64,000 bases of DNA, taken from Streptomyces anulatus. Lineage in GTDB: Bacteria; Actinomycetota; Actinomycetes; Streptomycetales; Streptomycetaceae. The stretch spans positions 1 to 64,000 of the forward strand of contig NZ_BMVK01000012.1 in the NCBI RefSeq assembly GCF_014650675.1, read 5' to 3'. Shown one piece after another: positions 55,299 through 64,000 of the stretch; the first letter of the stretch is position 1, and each line of letters begins with the position of its first letter. Both the position numbers and the translations under genes were made by a program. The notes below the pieces were generated by a model. It did not search any database. It saw only the letters and a program-made list of their open reading frames with translations, and was not told the DNA's origin.

Positions 55299-56225
55299 GT
55301 GGACATCGAAGCCGTGCGCACGTTCGTCACCGTCGCGGACACCGGACAGTTCCAGGAAGCCGCCGTGGAGCTGCGCATCAGCCAGCAGGCCGTCTCCAAG
55401 CGCGTGGCGGGCCTGGAACGTGTGCTCGGGGTGACGTTGTTCGTCCGTACCGCCCGTGGAGCGCATCCCACTCCGGACGGGCAGGCGTTCCTGCCCCACG
55501 CCCGCGAGGTGCTGCGGGCCGTGGAGCGGGCCGCCGCCTCGGTACGTCCGGGGGACCGGGTGCTGCGCGTGGACGTGCTCCACCGGCGCATCGCCCCGGC
55601 GCTGGCCGTACGCGGCTTCTACCAGGCCCACCCCGGCACGGACCTGGATGTGGTGACGCTCGCGGACACGAACGTGACGGGGGCGGCCGAGGCGGTGCGG
55701 GCCGGCGAGATCGACGCGACCTTCCGCGCCGTTCCTGTGGGTGCGCTGCCCGACGGGATCAGTTCCGAACGCGTCCTGGACGATCCGTTGCAGCTCCTCG
55801 TCGGGCCGCGCCATCCGCTGGCCTCCGCCCGGTCGTTGGCCCCGGCGGACCTGGCCGGGCACCGGATCTGGATCCCGGGCATCAAGCAGGGCACCGAGTG
55901 GGCCGCCTACTACGACCGGCTGGCGGAGGACTTCGGTCTGCGCATCGACGCGGTCGGGCCCGACTTCGGGACCGAGGCGCTGATGGACTCGATCGCCGAC
56001 TCCGCCGCGCTGGCCACACTCGTCGGCTCCCGGGACAGGTATGTGTGGCCGGCCGCGCATGACCTGCGGCGGATCCCGGTGGTGGGCCCGACGCCGGTCT
56101 ATCCGCACGTGTTCCTGTACCGGACGGGCAACCCGCATCCGGTTCTGGCGGCGCTGCGCAGGTACCTCGTGCAGGTGCGGCCGAAGTCGCCGGCCGACGC
56201 CTGGACACCGGGCTGGGCTCGCTGA
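55299..56225 (+). CDS. LysR-family transcriptional regulator
   Basis: 308 aa from GTG 55299. N-terminal winged helix-turn-helix (VRTFVTVADTGQFQEAAVEL, RISQQAVSKRVAGLERVLGV, residues 5-62), then a periplasmic-binding-like effector domain of full length (VRAGEIDATFRAVPVGALPD). Autoregulation through the adjacent palindrome is likely; the divergent XRE-cupin gene is a possible target. Confidence 0.9.
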   Translation: MDIEAVRTFVTVADTGQFQEAAVELRISQQAVSKRVAGLERVLGVTLFVRTARGAHPTPDGQAFLPHAREVLRAVERAAASVRPGDRVLRVDVLHRRIAPALAVRGFYQAHPGTDLDVVTLADTNVTGAAEAVRAGEIDATFRAVPVGALPDGISSERVLDDPLQLLVGPRHPLASARSLAPADLAGHRIWIPGIKQGTEWAAYYDRLAEDFGLRIDAVGPDFGTEALMDSIADSAALATLVGSRDRYVWPAAHDLRRIPVVGPTPVYPHVFLYRTGNPHPVLAALRRYLVQVRPKSPADAWTPGWAR

Positions 56226-56285
56226 CGCCCGTCGGCGGCTCCCCCTCCTCGACGGCCGTCGGCCCGTGTCGTGAGCGGCCTCGGC

Positions 56286-57314
56286 TCAGGGGCGTTGTGC
56301 GGGGACGGGTCGGAGTCCGGGCCAGCGGGCGAGCAGTTGCCGGCGCATGTCCGTGCAGAGAGTGCTCAGCCCGCTCAGGCCGTCGTGGCCGGCGGTCATA
56401 CTTCCGACGACACCGAGCCGGTGGACGAGGCGCTGCCGGGCGGTCACCGTGCCCCATTTCCAGTCGCGGACCGGGATCCGGGCCAGGTGATCGGTGCCTG
56501 TGCGGTGGGCTCTTTGGACCAGGGCGTCTCCCCTGATCAGCCAGCCGGCGCAGGGGTCGGTGAGGTCGCCGTGGAGTTCGTCGCCGGTCTCGGCGCGCCA
56601 TGCCGTGCGGTAGGCGGCCTCCGCCCGTTCCAGCAGCGGGGCGGGTGCCGAGGTGACACACCAGCAGGTCGGGAAACCGATGCGCAGGTAGGCGAGTTCC
56701 ATCAGCCCGCTGCCCAGTGAGGCCTGTTCGAAGTCGATGAACCGGGTTCCGTCCGGGGTGTGCAGGTCGTTGCCGGGGCACGGGTCGCCGTGGAGCAGGG
56801 CGTGACCCGGCGCACGGGCGAGGCGGTGCACGAGGCCGTCGAGCTCCCCGGGCACTCCGGGAGGGACGGGAGCATCGAGGGCCGCGGCCAGCCGGAGGAA
56901 GGAGGCCGCGTCGGCCTCGTCCGGGCCCTGCCAGCGGGGCAGCACTCCGGTGTGCTCGGGGCGGGCGACGGCATGCAGCCGGGCCAGTGCCGCCGCGTAG
57001 TCCACGATCCAGTCGCCGGTGGGGTGGTGGTGGTCCAGATGTTCCAGGACCAGCACCCGGTCGCCGGGGGCGGTGCCCAGCAGTGCGGGTACCACGGCCG
57101 GATCGGCTCCTGCGGCGAGCCGCAACGCGGCCAGTTCACGGGCGTACCGCTCGTCGGCGTCGGCACCCTCGACGATCTGCTTCACCACCACGGGCGGCCC
57201 GGCCGTCTCCACCCGCCACACCCGTGAGCGCGGGCTGCTGCTCAGCCGTCGGGAGCGCCTCGGAGCGCCCAGCCCGGCCCGTAACTCGTCCCCCCACGGC
57301 AGCCGCGATCTCAT
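56286..57314 (-). CDS. Aminoglycoside phosphotransferase-fold protein
   Basis: 342 aa from ATG 57314. Kinase-like fold with nucleotide Lys in PPVVVKQIVEGAD (~50), Brenner-type catalytic motif LLHGDPCPGNDLHTPD (~185) and metal Asp in TRFIDFEQASLGSG (~205). The APH family includes antibiotic kinases and metabolic kinases; nothing here identifies the substrate, and a metabolic role is as likely as resistance. Longer upstream frames are shadow. Confidence 0.8.
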   Translation of the reverse strand: MRSRLPWGDELRAGLGAPRRSRRLSSSPRSRVWRVETAGPPVVVKQIVEGADADERYARELAALRLAAGADPAVVPALLGTAPGDRVLVLEHLDHHHPTGDWIVDYAAALARLHAVARPEHTGVLPRWQGPDEADAASFLRLAAALDAPVPPGVPGELDGLVHRLARAPGHALLHGDPCPGNDLHTPDGTRFIDFEQASLGSGLMELAYLRIGFPTCWCVTSAPAPLLERAEAAYRTAWRAETGDELHGDLTDPCAGWLIRGDALVQRAHRTGTDHLARIPVRDWKWGTVTARQRLVHRLGVVGSMTAGHDGLSGLSTLCTDMRRQLLARWPGLRPVPAQRP

Positions 57315-57531
57315 GCGCCCATCGTCGCACGCGGGCCATGTCCTGATTGGTGCCGGAGGGGTACGCCGACGGTGGCTTCCCGGTGACGGGGCCACCCCGA
57401 GGGCATGAGTTCCGCGTCGTCCCCGGGGGCCCTTTCGGCCTCGCCGAGGAAGGGCGCGCGAAGTACCTCGGCCGACCGGCAGGCCGGGCCGCCTCGCAGG
57501 CCCTTGCGCTCTTCCTGGCCGCCTCGCGGGT

Positions 57532-57891
57532 TCAACCGCTCTTCCGGGCCGCCTCGCGGCGCTGCCGTTTGCCCAACGGCGCCCGGGAGAGGTCCTCGGC
57601 GGTGCTCCTGAGGTTCTTGTGGCCGTAGCCGCGTTCGGCCAGCCACGCCTTCGCGGCCGTCTCGGCGCGTTCGGTCGCTTCGAGGATGTCCTCCTCCGCC
57701 TCTCCCCCGTCCAGGTACCGGAACGTGAAGGCCGGTCGCGCGGCGAGGTCGTAGCTGAGGTTCCCCTCGGGGGTGAAGGCCGCGCGCAGGATGTCGTGCT
57801 CCCCGGCCCGGGCCAGGAGCTCGGCCCGCTGTTCGGGGGCGAGCCCGTCGAAGACACCACGGACCATGATGCGGAAGGTGTGAGTACTCAT
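57532..57891 (-). CDS. Conserved small protein (DUF6204-like)
   Basis: 119 aa from ATG 57891. Ferredoxin-like alternation (MSTHTFRIMVRGVFDGLAPE, AAFTPEGNLSYDLAARPAFT) with a basic C-terminus APLGKRQRREAARKSG common to a streptomycete family that I recall as DUF6204. Function unknown. Downstream spacing of 217 bp separates it from the phosphotransferase gene. Confidence 0.7.
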   Translation of the reverse strand: MSTHTFRIMVRGVFDGLAPEQRAELLARAGEHDILRAAFTPEGNLSYDLAARPAFTFRYLDGGEAEEDILEATERAETAAKAWLAERGYGHKNLRSTAEDLSRAPLGKRQRREAARKSG

Positions 57892-58054
57892 CCGGCGACC
57901 CTAATCAGCGGGATCGACGTCGCTCCACCGAGTTTCCCGCGACGCACCGCCGCTGCCGTATCAGCGCCGTACGGTGCGGCGTCGGCCCGGGCCCGAGCCC
58001 GTCGTCGGGCCCCGCGTTGCGGCAGGGGCGCGTCCGGCACGTACGGTACGGCAG

Positions 58055-58684
58055 GTGAATGAACCGCTCGAAGCCGTGACCGGCCCCCCTGCGGACGAAC
58101 GCGTCCGGGCCACGACGACCCGCGTGTTCCTGGCGCTCGCCCCGCCCGACGACGCGAAGGACGAGCTGGCGCAGGCGCTGCGCCCGGCCTACGACGCCTA
58201 CCCCCGGATGCGGTGGAACCGCATCGAGGACTGGCACATCACCCTGGCGTTCCTCGGTGAACTGCCGGTCGCCGCCGTCCCGCCCCTGATGCCTCCGCTC
58301 GCCGGGCTCGCGGCGGGGCGGCGGCCTCTGCGGCTGGCGCTGCACGGCGGCGGGCACTTCGACGAGCGGGTGCTGTGGACCGGGGTCACGGGGGACCTCG
58401 ACGGGCTGCATCACCTCGCCACGGACGTACGCGCCCTCGTCAGGGAGTGCGGTGTGTCCTTCCCCGAGCGGCCGCTCCGGCCCCACCTGACTCTGGCCCG
58501 GTCCCGCCGGGGCGACCACGCGGCCACGGTGGCGGCCGCCGAAGGGCTCGCCGCGTTCGCCGGCCGGAGCTGGGAGGCCGGGCGCCTCCACCTGGTCGGC
58601 AGCAACATCGGCCGGGGTCCGGGGCCGATCCACTACCGCGACATCGACGCCTGGGACTTCCGCCACGGTGCGGGCGGGACCTGA
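58055..58684 (+). CDS. thpR: RNA 2',3'-cyclic phosphodiesterase
   Basis: 209 aa from GTG 58055 (AGG upstream). Two HxTx motifs define the 2H phosphoesterase fold: DWHITLAFLGE (~65) and RPHLTLARSR (~148). ThpR/LigT proteins hydrolyse 2',3'-cyclic phosphate RNA ends to 2'-phosphates. The first 20 residues are an extension that may be untranslated. Single gene, convergent with the DinB-like gene. Confidence 0.88.
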   Translation: MNEPLEAVTGPPADERVRATTTRVFLALAPPDDAKDELAQALRPAYDAYPRMRWNRIEDWHITLAFLGELPVAAVPPLMPPLAGLAAGRRPLRLALHGGGHFDERVLWTGVTGDLDGLHHLATDVRALVRECGVSFPERPLRPHLTLARSRRGDHAATVAAAEGLAAFAGRSWEAGRLHLVGSNIGRGPGPIHYRDIDAWDFRHGAGGT

Positions 58685-58708
58685 ACGGGCCTAAGGGCTG
58701 TCCCGCAC

Positions 58709-59365
58709 TCAGCCGAGGACGAACGGGAGAACAGCTGCCCGTTCGCCCAATTCGCGCCTCTCTGTATCGGTCGGGGCCCGCCGCCCGGTGCCGACCAGCA
58801 GCACGTCCTCGTCGGTGAACGAGGAGGGGAACGCGATCCCGCCGATCCTCTCGATCATCTCGCGCGACCGGGCGAGCCCCTCCCGGGGCGGCCCCGCCGC
58901 GTCCGGGAGGTGCATGACCAGGTCGAGGTGGTGCAGAGTCCACTCCAGTACGTACGCGGAGAGGTAGTCGCCCGCGGTGAGGACCTCGCCGCAGGTGCCG
59001 ACCCGAAGGTCAGGATCGGCGAGCCGGGCGGCGCGTCCGGCGGCGGAGCCCACGTCTTCGAGGTGAAACGTGAGCAGAGCCGGGTCCTCGTAGGCAGCGG
59101 CGAGTCGCACGGTCAGGGCGTCGAGCGGGTCGTCACCCGTCGGCGGAGTGCCGGAGACGGTCCAGTAGGTGAGCGCGTCCCTGGTCGGCTCCGTTCCGGC
59201 GGGCGTCGCCAAGGTGATCAGGACGTCCTGCGCGTCGATGATCAGGTGGCACACCAGGTCCCGCACGAGCCAGCCCGCACAGCCCGACGGCCGGTCGAAG
59301 TCCTCGGCGGGAAGTCCGACGGCCGTCGTGCGCAGCGCTGTCCACGAGCGCGAGAAGAGATCCAC
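58709..59365 (-). CDS. Mycothiol-dependent maleylpyruvate isomerase-family protein
   Basis: 218 aa. DinB-like four-helix N-terminus with FDRPSGCAGWLVRDLVCHLI (metal His) and ADPDLRVGTCGEVLTAGDYL, then YVLEWTLHHLDLVMHL (two His); metal and mycothiol binding are expected. Family members isomerise or detoxify small metabolites; substrate unknown. Confidence 0.82.
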   Translation of the reverse strand: MDLFSRSWTALRTTAVGLPAEDFDRPSGCAGWLVRDLVCHLIIDAQDVLITLATPAGTEPTRDALTYWTVSGTPPTGDDPLDALTVRLAAAYEDPALLTFHLEDVGSAAGRAARLADPDLRVGTCGEVLTAGDYLSAYVLEWTLHHLDLVMHLPDAAGPPREGLARSREMIERIGGIAFPSSFTDEDVLLVGTGRRAPTDTERRELGERAAVLPFVLG

Positions 59366-59416
59366 ATCGGTAACGGTAGTGCGATGCCGGAACAGGCGCC
59401 GGGCCGTCGTCCGGTC

Positions 59417-60043
59417 TCACGCGGTTTCGTGCCGCGCGGGCCGGGCGTGCGTCAGCAGGAATTCGGTCGCCCGCGCGATGGCCTCGGCGGACGTGCTGTG
59501 CACGGCCTCCGACTCGTCCTCCTGCAGGTCCGCACCCGTGGCGGTGTACCACCAGGCGTCGGCGCCCGGATCGTGGTGAATGACGGCGTCCCCGCCCGCG
59601 TAGTGGAGCGGAATGGACTCGCTGGCCGACTTCTTGGGCACCGCGTGGGGCCACTTGAGGCGGGCCGACTGGCGCTTGATGCCACCCCAGGCCGCGCCGA
59701 GCTGCGCGTAACTGGATCCACCGCGTCCGGCGACGGTGGCCGCGCTCTCGGCCAGCCGGTCGACGGACCGCTTGGCCTCGTAGAGGGACCGCAGCATCGC
59801 CAGCTGAACGTCGGGCGCGGCCATGAGCGCGGCGTCGAAGGGCTTGCCGGCCGCGCGGTAGGCCGACGCGCGTGTCGAGATCCGTTCGGCCAGCGACCGG
59901 ACCGCGGCGAGCACCTGCTCGTCCATGGCGAACGTGTCGTCGTCGCCGGGCTCGTTCCAGGCGGGGTCCACCGGGGTCAGGACCGTGGCCCAGAAGTTCT
60001 CATCGCTCTGGTCAGGGGTCGGGATCGCCTTCTCGTCATCCAT
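59417..60043 (-). CDS. Hypothetical protein
   Basis: 208 aa from ATG 60043. Acidic N-terminus (DEKAIPTPDQSDENFW), then a helical middle (LAAVRSLAERISTRASAYRA, MLRSLYEAKRSVDRLAESAA) and a beta-rich end (GGDAVIHHDPGADAWWYTAT). No signal peptide or TM. Not recognised. Its start lies 85 bp from the large operator of the next, divergent exporter gene and may share that control. Confidence 0.65.
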   Translation of the reverse strand: MDDEKAIPTPDQSDENFWATVLTPVDPAWNEPGDDDTFAMDEQVLAAVRSLAERISTRASAYRAAGKPFDAALMAAPDVQLAMLRSLYEAKRSVDRLAESAATVAGRGGSSYAQLGAAWGGIKRQSARLKWPHAVPKKSASESIPLHYAGGDAVIHHDPGADAWWYTATGADLQEDESEAVHSTSAEAIARATEFLLTHARPARHETA

Positions 60044-60127
60044 GTGACAACCCTAACTGTCGCCAAACGGGTCGGCAATCATTCTTGTCGATGCGACGCA
60101 TCGACAGCTTTGACTGTCGCTGCGATT

Positions 60128-60163
60128 TTCATAACTGTACCTTTCGTCAGGTACAGTTATGAA
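60128..60163. promoter_or_regulatory. Large operator before the DHA2 exporter
   Basis: Perfect 14-bp arms TTCATAACTGTACC / GGTACAGTTATGAA with an 8-bp spacer, 35 bp before the exporter start. A TTGACT at about 60112 could be the -35 of a promoter it overlaps. Most likely bound by the TetR protein encoded at 61747. Confidence 0.8.
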
Positions 60164-60198
60164 GATCGGAACGGTTCGCACAGTGAGGCTCACAAGGG

Positions 60199-61707
60199 AT
60201 GACCATCAGCACGAAGCGGCGCTGGCTGCTCCTGACAGTGGTGAGCGCGGGGCTGCTGCTGATCACGCTGGACAACTCCATCCTGTACGCGGCCCTGCCG
60301 ACCCTGGTGCAGGATCTCGGCGCGAGCAGCTCCGAGGGTCTCTGGATCATCAACGCCTACCCGGTCGTGATGGCCGGCCTGTTGCTGGGCAGCGGGACGC
60401 TCGGCGACCGGGTGGGGCACCGGCGGATGTTCCTGATCGGCCTCGTGGTCTTCGGTGCGGCATCGCTCGCCGCGGCGTTCTCCACCAGTCCGGAGGCCCT
60501 GATCGCCGCGCGGGCCTTCCTCGCCGTCGGGGCGGCCGCGATGATGCCCGCCACGCTCGCCCTGATCCGCGTCACCTTCGAGGACGAGCGCGAGCGCAAC
60601 ATGGCCATCGCGGTCTGGGGCACCATGGCGGTCGTCGGCAGCGCGCTGGGTCCGATCATCAGCGGGATCCTGCTGCAGCACTTCTGGTGGGGATCGGTCT
60701 TCATCATCAACATCCCGGTCGTCCTCGCAGCGATCGTGGCCACGCTGTACGTCGCTCCGCCGAACGACCCGGACCCGTCCAAGCGCTGGGACCTGGTCTC
60801 CTCGCTCCTGGCGCTCGTCGCCCTGGTCGGCCTCGTCATCGCGATCAAGGAGACGGCGAAGACCGACCCCGCTCCGGCCCTCATCGCCGCCGCGGTCCTC
60901 GCGGCCGCGATCGGCGGGTGGACGTTCGCCCGGCGCCAGCGCCGCCTGCCCTACCCCCTGCTGGACTTCGCGATCTTCCGCAACCGGGCCTTCCTCGCGG
61001 GGGTGCTGGCCGCCGGATTCGCCCTGTTCGCCATCGCCGGCATTCAGCTCGTCACCACCCAGCGCTTCCAGCTGGTGGAGGGCTTCACCCCGCTACGGGC
61101 CGGATTCCTCGTCGCGGCCGTCGCCGTGGGCGCGTTCCCCACGGCGATGCTCGGGGGCGCCGTCCTCCACCGGGTCGGGCTGCTGCCCCTCATCACCGGA
61201 GGTCTCGCCCTGGGCGCCGTCGGCACCGTGCTGGTGCTCATGAACTTCTCCACCAGCATGGGCCTGCTCGTCACCGGGCTGATCATCACCGGCGGCGGCC
61301 TCGGCGCGGCCATGTCCGTCGCGTCCAGCGCGATCATGGGCAATGTCCCGGCCCGCAGGGCGGGCATGGCCTCGTCCGTCGAGGAGGTCTCCTACGAGTT
61401 CGGAAGCCTGGTCGCGGTGGCCCTCCTCGGCAGTCTGCTGACCGCCGTGTACTCCGCGACCATCGAGCTCCCCACCGGGGTGTCCGAGCGTGCGCGCGAC
61501 AGTCTCGACAGCGCGCTCGCCCTGGCCGGCGAAGGGGCGGAGACCAACAGCGCGCTGGTCACCGCCGCATCCGAGGCGTTCGACGGCGCGTACCTCGCCG
61601 TGATGATCGTGGTCGCCGCCGTCCTCGCCGTCGGCGCCCTCGCGACCGGCGTCCTGCTGCGCCGCCACGGCCCGGGCTCGGCGCTGTCCGGCCCCGTGCA
61701 CCACTGA
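60199..61707 (+). CDS. DHA2-family MFS drug exporter
   Basis: 502 aa, fourteen hydrophobic segments. Motif A-like SGTLGDRVGHRRMFLIG after TM2, motif C-like AVVGSALGPIISGILLQHFW in TM5, and LDNSILYAALPTL in TM1 are typical of EmrB/QacA-type proton antiporters. ATG 60199 is preceded by AAGGG. A TetR gene follows 39 bp downstream, so the two form one operon with self-regulation. Confidence 0.93.
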   Translation: MTISTKRRWLLLTVVSAGLLLITLDNSILYAALPTLVQDLGASSSEGLWIINAYPVVMAGLLLGSGTLGDRVGHRRMFLIGLVVFGAASLAAAFSTSPEALIAARAFLAVGAAAMMPATLALIRVTFEDERERNMAIAVWGTMAVVGSALGPIISGILLQHFWWGSVFIINIPVVLAAIVATLYVAPPNDPDPSKRWDLVSSLLALVALVGLVIAIKETAKTDPAPALIAAAVLAAAIGGWTFARRQRRLPYPLLDFAIFRNRAFLAGVLAAGFALFAIAGIQLVTTQRFQLVEGFTPLRAGFLVAAVAVGAFPTAMLGGAVLHRVGLLPLITGGLALGAVGTVLVLMNFSTSMGLLVTGLIITGGGLGAAMSVASSAIMGNVPARRAGMASSVEEVSYEFGSLVAVALLGSLLTAVYSATIELPTGVSERARDSLDSALALAGEGAETNSALVTAASEAFDGAYLAVMIVVAAVLAVGALATGVLLRRHGPGSALSGPVHH

Positions 61708-61746
61708 GTCCCGCACACCAACGACCCCACGGCACGGGAGCAACGC

Positions 61747-62292
61747 ATGCGCACCAGCAAACGGACCCAGATCCTCGAAGCCGCCACCCGTGTCGTGCAG
61801 CGTGAAGGCGTCAAGAGCGTCACCTTCGACTCCGTCGCCGCGGAGGCCGGGCTGACGAAGGGCGGCCTCCTCTACCACTTCGCCTCGCGCGACGACCTCG
61901 TCCAGGCGATCCACCAGCATCTGGCCGACCGATGGGAAGCCGACCTGGTCGCGGCGGCCGGGAAGCCCTCGGCCGAGGCCACCCGGCAGGAACGGCTCGC
62001 CGCCTATACCCGGGTCGCCATCCAGAGCGCCACGCGGGCCGAGCTGCTGCTCATGCTGGAAGGATCGACGAACACCGCGCACGCGGCCGTGTGGGAAGCC
62101 GTTACGGAACGGTGGGCGCCGTCCGCGGCCTCGGCGGCCGACGATCCGGCCGCGCTCGACCGGTTCGTCGTCCGCCTCGCGGCCGACGGTCTGTGGCTGT
62201 ACGAATCCCTGACCTCGGAGCGACTGGATCCCGCGCTGCGGCGGGCGGTCGCCGACCGCATCGCCGACGTCCTGGCCCACCGCGAGAGCTGA
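61747..62292 (+). CDS. TetR-family repressor of the DHA2 exporter
   Basis: 181 aa from ATG 61747 (GGGAGCA upstream). TetR DNA-binding domain ILEAATRVVQREGVKSVTFD, then GLTKGGLLYHFASRDDLVQA (residues 8-55), and a TetR_C_6-like ligand domain. The GGLLYHF variant is common in regulators of multidrug pumps. Operon context and the 36-bp operator upstream of the pump indicate autorepression lifted by the exported drug. Confidence 0.9.
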   Translation: MRTSKRTQILEAATRVVQREGVKSVTFDSVAAEAGLTKGGLLYHFASRDDLVQAIHQHLADRWEADLVAAAGKPSAEATRQERLAAYTRVAIQSATRAELLLMLEGSTNTAHAAVWEAVTERWAPSAASAADDPAALDRFVVRLAADGLWLYESLTSERLDPALRRAVADRIADVLAHRES

Positions 62293-62395
62293 TCACCGGG
62301 CACGGGTTCGCCGGCTCCAGCCGCTCCGTCGCGGCGCGGAGTCGCTTCCGGCCGGGCTCCGGCCCCCGACGGATAAGTACCGGACCCCCGAAGGC

Positions 62396-62884
62396 TCAGT
62401 AGGCGTCGGCAGCCTCGCCCAGGGCAGTGGTGAGACGGCCCAGGACTTCCTGCAGCCCGAGAACCTCGTCCAGGGACAGGCCCGTGGCGGCCAGCACGCC
62501 ACGGGGGACGGACAGCGCGCGGTCGCGCAGTCGCGCGCCCTCGTCGGTCAGGTCGATCACGACGGAGCGTTCGTCCTCGCGGCTGCGTTCGCGCCGGACC
62601 AGTCCGGCGGTCTCCAGACGCTTCAGCAGCGGCGAGAGCGTCCCGGAGTCCAGATGGAGGCGCTCCCCGATGTCCTTGACCGGCTGGGGACCGTGCTCCC
62701 ACAGGACCAGCATGACCAGGTACTGCGAGTAGGTGAGCCCCAGGTCCTTGAGTGCCTGCCGGTAGAAGCCGCCGAACGCGCGCGACGCGGCGTGCAGCGA
62801 GAAGCAGACCTGGTGGTCCAGTCGCAGCAGCTCCGTGTCGGGAACGTCGGAGAGATCGGGCGAGGCGCCCGGAGCGGTGGTCAT
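62396..62884 (-). CDS. ohrR: OhrR-type MarR regulator
   Basis: 162 aa from ATG 62884; a longer upstream frame is spurious. LDHQVCFSLHAASRAFGGFY carries the conserved redox Cys near residue 24 expected of OhrR, followed by LTYSQYLVMLVLWEHGPQPV, LDSGTLSPLLKRLETAGLVR and the wing RERSREDERSVVIDLTDEG. It represses ohr until organic peroxide oxidises the Cys. Divergent from ohr with a palindromic box between. Confidence 0.9.
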   Translation of the reverse strand: MTTAPGASPDLSDVPDTELLRLDHQVCFSLHAASRAFGGFYRQALKDLGLTYSQYLVMLVLWEHGPQPVKDIGERLHLDSGTLSPLLKRLETAGLVRRERSREDERSVVIDLTDEGARLRDRALSVPRGVLAATGLSLDEVLGLQEVLGRLTTALGEAADAY

Positions 62885-62915
62885 GAGAACCAGCGTACCG
62901 CCGGCCGCACCATTG

Positions 62916-62943
62916 AGTTGTGCACAACTTAGTTGTGTGCAAT
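62916..62943. promoter_or_regulatory. OhrR boxes between ohrR and ohr
   Basis: Perfect palindrome AGTTGTGCACAACT (62916-62929), followed at 62931-62943 by a second, imperfect copy AGTTGTGTGCAAT. Tandem sites fit cooperative OhrR binding to the divergent promoters. Confidence 0.8.
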
Positions 62944-62997
62944 CTTTATGTCTGTCGCCGCGACCATCCCGGTCGGGGCTCCAGTGGAGGGTCACCC

Positions 62998-63408
<411 letters not shown>

Positions 63409-63452
63409 TCACCCACTCCGGTCCGGTCGCCCCACCTCGCCGCACGCCCGCC

Positions 63453-63484
63453 CCGGCCCCCGCCGTTCTCGCGGCGGGGGCCGG
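63453..63484. terminator. Bidirectional terminator after ohr
   Basis: 13-bp perfect stem (CCGGCCCCCGCCG / CGGCGGGGGCCGG) with a TTCTCG loop, between convergent stops at 63408 and 63526. Confidence 0.85.
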
Positions 63485-63525
63485 CCGGGAAGGCGCCTTC
63501 GGCCCGGCCCCCGCGCATCAGGGCG

Positions 63526-63999
63526 TCACCCCTTCAAGCGGGTCAGCACCGCGCCCACCGCACGGTGCACGGCCTCGCGCGCCCCGTCGGTCGGGTCGAG
63601 CGTCTCGAAGCCGTGCCGCCCCTCCGGTACGTCGATGACCTCGACGTTCGCACCGCAGCGGGCGGCCTCGGCCAGGAACTCCTCGACGGTGGCGGCGATA
63701 TCGGCACTCTCGCGTTCCGCCCGGACCAGCACGACGGGAAGACGGCCGGCCCGGGAGACCGCTCGGACCGGGTGGAAACGGCTGCCGCCCAGTCCCCAGC
63801 TCGGCATCGGCGCGAGGATCGGGTAGTTCGCGGCCACGCAGCGCAGCCACGCCGGGGGGTTCGTCAGCCAGTCCGCCACGATCGGGCCGCCGCCCGAGAA
63901 GAACCACAGGGCGACCCGGTCCGCGTCCACCCGTGGATCGGCGCGCACCCGCTCCACCGCGTCGGCCACGTCCGCGGCGGCCACCTCGTAGTCGGTCAC
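63526..63999 (-). CDS. Alpha/beta hydrolase (dienelactone hydrolase-like), cut by window edge
   Basis: At least 157 residues, continuing past the right edge; the GTG at 63999 is probably not the true start. Nucleophile elbow VALWFFSGGGPIVADWL, acid region LVRAERESADI and catalytic His in VPEGRHGFETLDP fit the dienelactone hydrolase/prolyl-oligopeptidase-like branch. Substrate unknown. Confidence 0.75.
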   Translation of the reverse strand: MTDYEVAAADVADAVERVRADPRVDADRVALWFFSGGGPIVADWLTNPPAWLRCVAANYPILAPMPSWGLGGSRFHPVRAVSRAGRLPVVLVRAERESADIAATVEEFLAEAARCGANVEVIDVPEGRHGFETLDPTDGAREAVHRAVGAVLTRLKG

Positions 64000-64000
64000 G

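Noticed and set aside
56286..57860. 524-codon extension of the phosphotransferase frame
   Set aside because: The upstream 180 codons are Arg/Pro-rich and overlap the DUF6204-like gene; the homologous part starts at 57314.

Overview
This window is high-GC actinobacterial DNA that looks like a Streptomyces chromosome arm close to a telomere. The evidence is the strong G/C third-position bias, frequent GTG and TTG starts, a tap/tpg-type telomere-maintenance operon (21.9-25.2 kb), operator sequences typical of the genus (CebR, DmdR/IdeR and OhrR boxes) and a decayed left third full of transposon and plasmid debris. No rRNA, tRNA or CRISPR array was seen.

Left region, 0-9.6 kb: accessory and partly broken genes. 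It holds a helix-turn-helix gene followed at once by a coiled-coil/TM/NPCBM-like gene (probably one split gene), small membrane and lipoprotein genes, a degraded zinc-ribbon gene, an intact membrane-anchored NACHT-like P-loop NTPase (a defence or signalling candidate), a HEAT-like protein, a broken IS110 transposase, and broken tnsA/tnsB-like genes of a Tn7-type element. From 9.6 to 13.0 kb there is an intact TetR / MFS exporter / FAD monooxygenase module with a clear operator.

13-25 kb is a graveyard around two intact landmarks. The first is an IS701-type element (15,587-17,450) with clear inverted repeats, CTAG target duplications and a DUF5958-like passenger gene inside the ends; its transposase carries two compensating frameshifts. 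The second is the tap - wHTH gene - tpg operon that would cap and replicate linear chromosome ends. Two long perfect palindromes lie at 14,255-14,328. Thiolase, regulator and plasmid-gene fragments fill much of the rest, with an M23-like secreted peptidase between.

25-40 kb: a TetR / beta-propeller lipoprotein / Baeyer-Villiger monooxygenase / SDR group; a complete rifampin phosphotransferase gene (rph) with an upstream palindrome matching the rifamycin-associated element, which also carries an opposing promoter running straight into an intrinsic terminator; several small conserved genes; and a 998-aa secreted multidomain sugar-active protein.

40-64 kb is better-conserved arm sequence. It holds DoxX/MarR, an alpha/beta hydrolase, a saccharopine dehydrogenase-like protein, a DGPF protein with an ECF42 sigma factor and a matching promoter, a polyprenyl synthase/MpaB oxygenase operon, an iron-box controlled HtaA heme protein, a GH6 cellulase and a sugar dehydrogenase sharing CebR boxes, XRE-cupin and LysR regulators, small conserved genes, a DHA2 exporter with its TetR and a 36-bp operator, and the ohrR/ohr peroxide pair. 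An alpha/beta hydrolase runs off the right edge.
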